Assembly: GCA_023405705.1 (NCBI GenBank)
Contig: JAEXXR010000673.1
Coordinates: 1-6,239, forward strand
DNA from: Actinomycetes bacterium
GTDB taxonomy: Bacteria; Actinomycetota; Thermoleophilia; Solirubrobacterales; Solirubrobacteraceae
Reading direction: 5' to 3'
DNA: 6,239 nucleotides
This document shows, one piece after another, positions 1 to 4,753 of this stretch (positions within the stretch are counted from its first letter, which is position 1; each line of letters opens with the position of its first letter). A program made the position numbers and the translations under genes. The notes under the pieces were generated by a model. The model saw only the letters and a program-made list of their open reading frames with translations. It was not told where the DNA came from and made no database searches.

Positions 1-1190
1 TCCCCCAGCAGCGCCTCTGGCGCGCCGAGCACGTAGCGCGCGCCGTCCAGCTCCAGCGCGCTCCAGCGGCGGCGGGAGGAGAACGGGACCTGCGCGCTCG
101 GCTCGACCGCCGCGTCCTCGCCGTCGAGGCGCGCCGCGTGGACCGCCTCCAGCGTGCCGTTGCGCGACGGGGCGCTGGCGGCGAAGCGGCCGAGCGCGCG
201 GCGCAGCTCGTCCTCGGTCACGCCGTCGCCGGGGGTCGTCTCGACGACGCGCAGCGACGCCTCCGTCAGCGTGCCGGTCTTGTCGGTGCACATCACCGAC
301 ACCGACGCGAGCGACTCGATCGCGTTCAGCTGCTGCGCGAGCACGCCGCGGCGGGCCATCTTCGCCGCCGACACCGCCGCCGTCAGGCTGACCAGCAGGA
401 TCAGCCCCTCCGGCACGATGTTGACGACCGCCGCCGTCAGCGTCTCGACCGCCTGCGCCTGGCTGACGTCGCGGATCGCGAGCGAGATCCCGAGGCCGAG
501 CGCCAGCGGCACCATCACGCCGACGAGGATGATCAGCAGCCGGTCCATCGCCCGCTCCAGCGGCGAGCGCGGGTGGCGGAAGGCGCGCGCCGTCTCGGCC
601 AGTCTCGCCGCACGGGAGTCGGGGCCGACCGCGGTCGCCTCGAAGGCGCCGTCGCCCTCGACGACGAACGAGCCGGAGAAGACCTCGCGGTCGCGCTCGC
701 CGCGGACCGGCTCGGACTCGCCGGTCAGGTTCGACTCGTCGAGCGCGAGGCCGTCGGCGCGCACGAGCCGGCCGTCGGCGACGACCTGGTCGCCCGTTCT
801 CAGCAGCACGAGGTCGCCGACGACGACGTCGGCGATCGGCAGCTCCTGCGGTCTGCCGTCGCGGATCACGATCGCGTGCGGGGCGACCAGCGCGGCGAGC
901 GCGTCGAGCGCGCGCTTTGCGCGGATCTCCTGGAAGGTGCCGATCGCCGTGTTGGCGACGAGGATCCCGAGGAAGAGCGCGTCCTTGGGGTTGCCGAAGA
1001 CGATCGTCGCCGCGCCGAAGACGGCGAGGATCAGGTTGAAGATCGTGAAGGTGTTGGCGACGAAGATCGAGCGGTACGAGCGGCTCGTCGCCTGGTCCGG
1101 GAGCGGGCCGCGTTCGCGCAGCCGCCGCTCCGCCTCGGCCTGCGTGAGGCCGGTCGTCCGCGTCGCGCCTTCGACGTCGGTGCCCGTCAC
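1..1190 (-). CDS. CtpE-like cation-translocating P-type ATPase, N-terminal 396 residues (C-terminus beyond window edge)
   Basis: Integral membrane pump that couples ATP hydrolysis to cation transport through a phospho-aspartate intermediate. Seen: helical hairpin M1/M2 at about residues 45-90; actuator domain with LTGES (T156-S159) at the expected place; M3 at about 218-238; M4 with VPEGL (P260-L263), the cation-binding kink; phosphorylation motif CTDKTGTLTE with D303 as the phosphorylated Asp; start of the nucleotide-binding domain with FSSRRRW (about 370-376) and a GAPE motif (389-392). The text VPEGLILL and CTDKTGTLTE resembles mycobacterial CtpE, for which calcium uptake has been proposed; ion specificity cannot be read from this half protein. 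The start is GTG at 1190: it is the first start codon after an in-frame TGA at 1235-1233. No good Shine-Dalgarno precedes it, so a leaderless transcript is possible. It diverges from the SMC-like ATPase gene. The remaining N-domain, hinge and M5-M10 should lie to the left of the window. Family assignment is secure; substrate is not. Confidence 0.93.
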   Translation of the reverse strand, partial: MTGTDVEGATRTTGLTQAEAERRLRERGPLPDQATSRSYRSIFVANTFTIFNLILAVFGAATIVFGNPKDALFLGILVANTAIGTFQEIRAKRALDALAALVAPHAIVIRDGRPQELPIADVVVGDLVLLRTGDQVVADGRLVRADGLALDESNLTGESEPVRGERDREVFSGSFVVEGDGAFEATAVGPDSRAARLAETARAFRHPRSPLERAMDRLLIILVGVMVPLALGLGISLAIRDVSQAQAVETLTAAVVNIVPEGLILLVSLTAAVSAAKMARRGVLAQQLNAIESLASVSVMCTDKTGTLTEASLRVVETTPGDGVTEDELRRALGRFAASAPSRNGTLEAVHAARLDGEDAAVEPSAQVPFSSRRRWSALELDGARYVLGAPEALLG

Positions 1191-1266
1191 GGGTCGGAGG
1201 CTATCGTGCGGCGGACCGCTGGCCGCAGGCGGTCAAGATCCGCAGGGTGCGGCCGATGCACCGGAT
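1191..1266. promoter_or_regulatory. Divergent intergenic region between the P-type ATPase and the SMC-like ATPase operon
   Basis: Only 76 bases separate the two outward-facing start codons, so promoters for both genes must lie here or inside the flanking genes. I see no convincing -35/-10 pair. A TTGACC hexamer on the minus strand (1236-1231) is -35-like but has no good -10 at 16-18 bases. GATAGC on the minus strand (1205-1200) would sit at -10 if the P-type ATPase mRNA is leaderless. GGAGG at 1196-1200 is a good Shine-Dalgarno but serves no recognisable reading frame. The region holds an inverted repeat listed separately. Confidence 0.45.
1214..1234. repeat. Inverted repeat GACCGC-N9-GCGGTC in the divergent promoter region
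   Basis: Perfect 6-base arms (1214-1219 and 1229-1234) flank a 9-base spacer, with two more complementary pairs around the centre. The left arm lies inside another small palindrome, GCGG-A-CCGC (1211-1219). It could be an operator or a small hairpin in the 5' leader of the SMC-like gene. In DNA this GC-rich, arms of six can occur by chance and no regulator gene of the operon itself is present, so function is unproven. Confidence 0.3.
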
Positions 1267-3801
1267 ATGACGTCGGGAGCGTCTGCCGTAGCCCACTCCG
1301 GCCAAGCCGTGATCGCCAGCCGGCTCGAGACCGCCGAGCTCAGCGCCGAGGTGAGAGCGCTCATCACCGCTGCCTTCACGGGCCGCGCGGCCGCCGAGAC
1401 CGCACTGCGGACGGGCAGAGCGGGCGAGCAGCAGACGCCGTCGGCGACCGGCGCATATGGCGACGGCACGCTGTGGCTCGAGCGCCTGTCGGTGGCCGGC
1501 TTTCGCGGCATCGAAGAGCCGCTCGAGCTGGCGTTTGATCCCCGGCCGGGGCTGACGCTCGTCGTCGGCCAGAACGGCAGCGGCAAGTCGAGCCTCGCCG
1601 AGGCGCTCGAATGGGCAGTTGCCGGACGCTGCGCGCGGCTCACCGAGCCCGAGCAGAACAGGGAGTGGTGGCAGGGCGTCGTCAACCAGCGGTCGGCCGA
1701 CGGCTCCGCTGCGATCGCTGTCACGCTCGAGGAGCGCGCTGACGGCGAGACCGCGGCACTGGAGCTCGCGCTCAGACTCGAAGGGGCCAAGAACAGACTC
1801 AAGAACACCGCGGTGACCGCGGCGCGCAACGGAGACGCCGACAGAGGACTGGCCGGTGCCATCCACGCGGCGACGAGAATCCACCGGCCGTTTCTCGCGC
1901 ACCATCAGCTCGCACGCGCCTTCGAGAAGAGCAACTCCCCGCTCAGAGCGATCGCGCCGGCGCTCGGGCTTCAGGAGGTGCTCGACGCACGTGACGTCTT
2001 GTCGTCTCTGAGAGAGCCGGCTCATGAACTGACCGGGCCGACTCGCGAAGAGCGCCAGGCTATTGCGACACGCCTGCGCCATCTCGCCGACCACTTCCAC
2101 GACCCGTCACTCGCGCTGCGCGCCGACCGGCTCGCAGCGGGTGGCGCCAGCACCCCGATGCCCGGCCCGGTACCCGCAGACGGGGGAGATGTCCGGGCGG
2201 TGTCGGTCGCCCTCACGACGACCGCGGTCCCGAGTCAGGACGAGGTGCGGCAGGCGCTGGAAGCAGTCGGTCGAGCGCGTGACCGCGTCGCCGCGCTCGC
2301 TGATGGGGCGAGCGCGATCGCCGACGAGCTCGCCGAGGCGCTCACGCGCGTCGTCGCCGCCGCGGAAGCGCACGGGCTGCCCGCGGGCAGCGCCTGCCCG
2401 GTCTGCTCCGCGCCGCTCGGCGCTACTTGGCAAGCTGAGGCGCAGGAACGACTCGACGCCCACATGCGGCGGTCGGCTGAGCGGCAGCAGGCCCGCAGCC
2501 AGCTCGCCGAGCACATGGGCCGCCTGCGGGCTCTGTTCGAGAACCACGTTCGGTCCGAGCGTCTGGCCTCCGCAGCCGCCGAGCTGGAGATCACGGAGGA
2601 GACGGTCGCCTCGATCATGCGCGGCGAGACGCTGCTGGCCGACCCTCGCGCACGCTGGTGCGCCGAGTCCGAGCAGCAGGTGCTCGCAATGCGGGCCGGT
2701 CTCGCCGCTGCGGCAGCGTGCGCCGCCTCCCACCATGCGTCGCTCAGCGAGGAGCGCGACCAGCTCGTCCGCGAGGCCGACAGGGTGAATGCCGACGACG
2801 CCACGGCCCGGCAGCGCGCGATCGAGATGTCCCGCCTCGAAGCGGCACGCAGTTGGCTCATCAGGGAGGTCAACGAGATCGCGGACGAACGATTCAGCGC
2901 GGTGCGCGACGAGATCATGCTCGCCTGGGGCGCGCTGAGACAGACGAGCAGCGTCTCGTTGGAGCAGGTCGACGTCCGCATCACGCAGGGAGCCAACCGC
3001 GGGACCATCCAGATGGCGGCGCAGGTCGACGGCACACCGGTCCACCCGTTCTCGGTCGTGAGCCAGGGAGAGCTCTATTCGCTCGCTCTCTCGCTCTTCG
3101 TCCCGTACTCGACCGCCGACTCCAGTCCGTTCCGCTTCGCCGTGATCGATGACCCGGTGCAGTCGATGGACCCCGCGAAGGTCGACGGCCTCGCGTGCCT
3201 GCTCGAGTCCCTGGCGAGAACGCGGCAGGTCGTCGTGTTCACGCACGATCTGCGGCTCGAACGGGCGGTCGACAAGCTCGGGATCGAAGCGACATTCGTG
3301 CACGTCAAGCGCGCGAGAACGGACGTGCGCCTGGAGATCAGATCGTCGACGAGCGCCGCGATGCTGCTGTCCGACGCGCGCAAGGTGCTCAACAGCCCGC
3401 TGCCGGCGGATGTGCGCTGCCAGGTCGTCCCGGTCCTCCTTCGGCAATCGCTCGAAGCCGCCTGCGTCGGAGCGATCGCCCAGCTGCCGCCACGATCACC
3501 TCAGCCGCAGCTGCCCGGGCTCGAAGCGGACGAGATGGAGGCGAGGCTCGCCTCCGCGCGGACGCTCGCCGACTACCTGTCACGTGCACTCGGAGTCGCG
3601 GGCACAGGCGACGTCTGGAAACCGCTGCTCGATCGCCACGTTTCGCACCACGGCGACGGCCGCGACTGCGAGCGCGACGTCGAGCTCGCCAAGCAGCTCA
3701 ACCGCTGGTCGCATCAGGCCAGTGCGCCGACGGTCGCGGAGCTGACCGAGGTGTCGGCGAGCGTGGCGGCGCTCACTGCGACGTTCGAGCAGCGGCGATG
3801 A
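1267..3801 (+). CDS. SMC/Rad50-like ATPase with CPVC zinc hook and extra C-terminal helical domain (RloC-like order), 844 aa
   Basis: Predicted cytoplasmic ATPase of the SMC/Rad50/RecF class; its biological function is unknown. Residues 1-68 form a mostly helical N-terminal extension. The head begins at about 69 (LWLERLSVAGFRG). Walker A is GQNGSGKSS (101-109); Q214 in AHHQL is a possible Q-loop. Alanine/arginine/glutamate-rich helical arms (about 245-370 and 385-545) flank CPVC (C377, C380), a Rad50-type zinc hook. The second half-head carries signature VSQGE (598-602), Walker B FAVIDDP (D628, D629), D-loop SMD (633-635) and H-loop FTHD (H660). The usual catalytic Glu after Walker B is Asp here. 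Residues 700-844 form an additional helical domain with RQSLE (726-730), RHVSHH (790-795) and LNRWSH (811-816). The arms are far shorter than in Rad50. The start is ATG 1267: the frame stays open upstream to 154, but that stretch is antisense to the P-type ATPase and has no Shine-Dalgarno-supported start. It overlaps the next gene by four bases. No Mre11/SbcD-like nuclease is adjacent. It could be a defence ATPase/nuclease or a repair factor. Confidence 0.9.
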   Translation: MTSGASAVAHSGQAVIASRLETAELSAEVRALITAAFTGRAAAETALRTGRAGEQQTPSATGAYGDGTLWLERLSVAGFRGIEEPLELAFDPRPGLTLVVGQNGSGKSSLAEALEWAVAGRCARLTEPEQNREWWQGVVNQRSADGSAAIAVTLEERADGETAALELALRLEGAKNRLKNTAVTAARNGDADRGLAGAIHAATRIHRPFLAHHQLARAFEKSNSPLRAIAPALGLQEVLDARDVLSSLREPAHELTGPTREERQAIATRLRHLADHFHDPSLALRADRLAAGGASTPMPGPVPADGGDVRAVSVALTTTAVPSQDEVRQALEAVGRARDRVAALADGASAIADELAEALTRVVAAAEAHGLPAGSACPVCSAPLGATWQAEAQERLDAHMRRSAERQQARSQLAEHMGRLRALFENHVRSERLASAAAELEITEETVASIMRGETLLADPRARWCAESEQQVLAMRAGLAAAAACAASHHASLSEERDQLVREADRVNADDATARQRAIEMSRLEAARSWLIREVNEIADERFSAVRDEIMLAWGALRQTSSVSLEQVDVRITQGANRGTIQMAAQVDGTPVHPFSVVSQGELYSLALSLFVPYSTADSSPFRFAVIDDPVQSMDPAKVDGLACLLESLARTRQVVVFTHDLRLERAVDKLGIEATFVHVKRARTDVRLEIRSSTSAAMLLSDARKVLNSPLPADVRCQVVPVLLRQSLEAACVGAIAQLPPRSPQPQLPGLEADEMEARLASARTLADYLSRALGVAGTGDVWKPLLDRHVSHHGDGRDCERDVELAKQLNRWSHQASAPTVAELTEVSASVAALTATFEQRR

Positions 3802-4181
3802 CCGGCGAGCAGCTTCTGGCTTCCGCGCAGGTCGTGCTCGCCGAAGACGCCACCGACGCCGGGATCGCACGCGGGCGCTGCGCGGCGATTCTCGCGCGCC
3901 GCTCGATCGAGGTGGTGACTGCCGAGGTCGCTGGCCGGCACGGCCTGCTCGCACCGGCGAGACGTGTGCCCGACATCCACCTGCTGACTGCGGTGGTCGC
4001 GATCCGCCTCGGCTTGGAGCGAAAGGCGGCCGTGCGTGCCAGATGGGCGTGGGCTGAGCTCAGCGAGGCCTGCCATTTCCGGCCGAACCGTTACTTCCCC
4101 GCGCGGGACGAGCTGACAATGCTGGTCACCGAGGCCGCGACCTGGCAGACGCTGCTCCCTGCCGCCGGCGAGCCCCGCTAG
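3798..4181 (+). CDS. Small helical partner protein of the SMC-like ATPase, 127 aa, unknown function
   Basis: I do not recognise a named family. ATGA at 3798-3801 joins its start to the upstream stop, and no strong Shine-Dalgarno is seen, so translation is probably coupled to the ATPase and the products made together. There is no signal peptide or membrane segment, so it is probably cytoplasmic. The sequence looks all-helical: about 4-16, 18-46, 60-77, 78-92 and 102-119, compatible with a four- to five-helix bundle. Notable residues are RRSIE (R34-E38), LSEACH (L88-H93) and PARDELT (101-107). The C-terminal domain of the ATPase has a matching series (RQSLE, LNRWSH, PTVAELT), suggesting that the two are related; HEPN-like domains are one candidate. 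I recall small actinobacterial proteins with a similar ACH...P...EL ending next to such ATPases, but this is unverified memory. Its role could be effector subunit, antidote or structural adaptor. The gene ends in TAG, overlapping the convergent marR stop. Confidence 0.82.
   Translation: MTGEQLLASAQVVLAEDATDAGIARGRCAAILARRSIEVVTAEVAGRHGLLAPARRVPDIHLLTAVVAIRLGLERKAAVRARWAWAELSEACHFRPNRYFPARDELTMLVTEAATWQTLLPAAGEPR
4178..4181. other. Shared CTAG: overlapping convergent stop codons
   Basis: The palindromic CTAG supplies TAG to the small plus-strand gene (4179-4181) and TAG to the minus-strand marR gene (4180-4178). No intergenic space exists, so neither gene can have a terminator between them. 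Transcription from each side must run into the antisense strand of the other gene unless it ends inside coding sequence. Confidence 0.9.
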
Positions 4182-4651
4182 CGCACCCGCCGGAGTCCCG
4201 GGTGGAAGCCGGCGGGGACGCCCTGTTCCTCCGCGATCCGGCGCAGCAGCTCGGCGAGCTGCTCGCGCTCGTCGTCGTCGAGCGCGGCGGTGATCGCGCG
4301 CTCGTGCGCGATCCCCAGCTCGCGCACCTGCTCGGCCATCTCCTCCCCCTGCGCGGTGAGGTGGAGTGCGAAGACGCGGCGGTCGGTCGGCGGCCGCTCG
4401 CGGCGAATCAGCTCGCGCGCCTCCAGCTCGTCGATCAGCGCGACGAGGCGGTTGGGCGGGATGCCGATCTTGCGCGCCAGCGCCTGCTGGCTCTGGCCGG
4501 GCTCCTCGCCGACCAGGCGCAGGATCCCGACGTGCGGCGGGATCAGGCCCAGCGGCGCGATCGCCTCGCCGAACCGCTGGGAGACGTGGAAGCCGAGCTT
4601 CGACATCAGGAACGTCACGCCGTGCATCGCGTCGGGTGGTGGCGGGCACAT
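4178..4651 (-). CDS. MarR-family winged-helix transcriptional regulator, 157 aa
   Basis: Dimeric DNA-binding repressor that usually responds to small aromatic or lipophilic ligands. Seen: an N-terminal dimerisation helix (about 17-35, SKLGFHVSQRFGEAIAPLGL); helix-turn-helix with SQQALARKIGI (54-64) and recognition helix PPNRLVALIDELEARELI (65-82); the wing with the family's Asp-x-Arg hallmark, TDRRVFALHLT (D90, R92); and C-terminal dimerisation helices (101-143). The length is normal for the family. It is divergently transcribed from the DHA2 exporter gene, and a palindrome lies between them, so the expected job is repression of the exporter and of itself until ligand binds. The start is uncertain: ATG 4651 is the longest, but no Shine-Dalgarno precedes it (leaderless or weak). 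ATG 4627 (residue 9) and ATG 4606 (residue 16) are alternatives, and the Pro-rich first eight residues look dispensable. The inducing ligand cannot be inferred. Confidence 0.93.
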   Translation of the reverse strand: MCPPPPDAMHGVTFLMSKLGFHVSQRFGEAIAPLGLIPPHVGILRLVGEEPGQSQQALARKIGIPPNRLVALIDELEARELIRRERPPTDRRVFALHLTAQGEEMAEQVRELGIAHERAITAALDDDEREQLAELLRRIAEEQGVPAGFHPGLRRVR

Positions 4652-4693
4652 GAGGAGACCCAGCCTATCAAGCCGTTCTGCGTCAGCATCATT

Positions 4694-4714
4694 ACTTGCA
4701 TGAATCGTTCAAGT
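4694..4714. promoter_or_regulatory. Probable MarR operator (imperfect palindrome)
   Basis: Half-sites ACTTGCATGA (4694-4703) and TCGTTCAAGT (4705-4714) are inverted around A4704, with 8 of 10 pairs complementary. Size, AT-rich content and position midway between a marR gene and its divergent exporter fit the 16-22 base palindromes bound by MarR dimers. Assignment to this regulator is inferred from position. Confidence 0.65.
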
Positions 4715-4742
4715 CTGGAACTATTCCGCGGCAGACCGAACT

Positions 4743-4748
4743 GAGGAG
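4743..4748 (+). promoter_or_regulatory. Shine-Dalgarno of the DHA2 exporter gene
   Basis: GAGGAG lies five bases before ATG 4754. It is the only clear Shine-Dalgarno in front of a real gene in the window and fixes the exporter start. Confidence 0.85.
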
Positions 4749-4753
4749 ACCCG

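Larger units (their letters stand above)
4651..4752 (+). repeat. Pair of 11-base direct repeats TGAGGAGACCC bracketing the divergent promoter
   Basis: Exact copies at 4651-4661 and 4742-4752. The right copy contains the exporter's ribosome binding site. The left copy overlaps the first base of the marR start codon on the opposite strand and has no evident use in plus-strand translation. Chance, an old local duplication or a second regulatory contact are all possible. Confidence 0.55.
4652..4753. promoter_or_regulatory. Divergent marR/MFS promoter region
   Basis: This 102-base gap is visibly more AT-rich than its surroundings, as expected of a promoter region. For the exporter, TTGCAT (4696-4701) and AACTAT (4719-4724) are separated by 17 bases and would start RNA near 4731, leaving a leader of about 23 bases with the ribosome site. 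On the minus strand, TTGAAC (4712-4707) and GATGCT (4690-4685) are separated by 16 bases and could drive marR. Both hexamer pairs are weak matches. In this reading both -35 boxes lie inside the central palindrome, so a bound regulator would block both directions. Confidence 0.5.

Noticed and set aside
260..280. P-type ATPase PEGL not followed by Pro, as possible loss of function
   Set aside because: These are protein residues 260-263 (about 402-413 in the window). The CtpE-like branch has VPEGL followed by a hydrophobic residue, so it is a family trait.
154..1266. In-frame open extension upstream of the SMC-like ATPase that would make a 1215-residue protein
   Set aside because: It lies antisense to the clearly coding P-type ATPase, is Ser/Arg/Ala-rich without domains, and has no supported start. 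ATG 1267 fits the gap and the start of recognisable sequence.
1256..1270. Tiny leader frame ATG-CAC-CGG-ATA-TGA whose stop overlaps the ATPase start
   Set aside because: Four codons, no Shine-Dalgarno; this is expected by chance and there is no support for translation.
138..1538. 466-codon plus-strand open frame
   Set aside because: Arg-rich shadow of the P-type ATPase and ATPase genes, caused by high GC at third positions; no family features.
1206..1538. GGAGG (1196-1200) five bases before GTG 1206, suggesting a start in another frame
   Set aside because: The resulting frame is a low-complexity Arg-rich peptide that overlaps the real ATPase gene out of frame.
2107..3447. 446-codon minus-strand open frame opposite the ATPase gene
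   Set aside because: Arg/Asp/His-rich shadow; the plus-strand frame holds all the ATPase motifs.
1267..3801. Calling the ATPase SbcC/Rad50 of the SbcCD repair complex
   Set aside because: Arms are far too short, Walker B differs, an extra C-terminal domain is present and no SbcD/Mre11 gene is adjacent.
1267..4181. AGA/AGG arginine codons in the ATPase operon as a sign of recent transfer
   Set aside because: The P-type ATPase and MFS genes use the same codons at a visible rate, so this does not set the operon apart.
4202..4744. Plus-strand open frame opposite marR
   Set aside because: Antisense to a full MarR protein with its wing motif; no own features.
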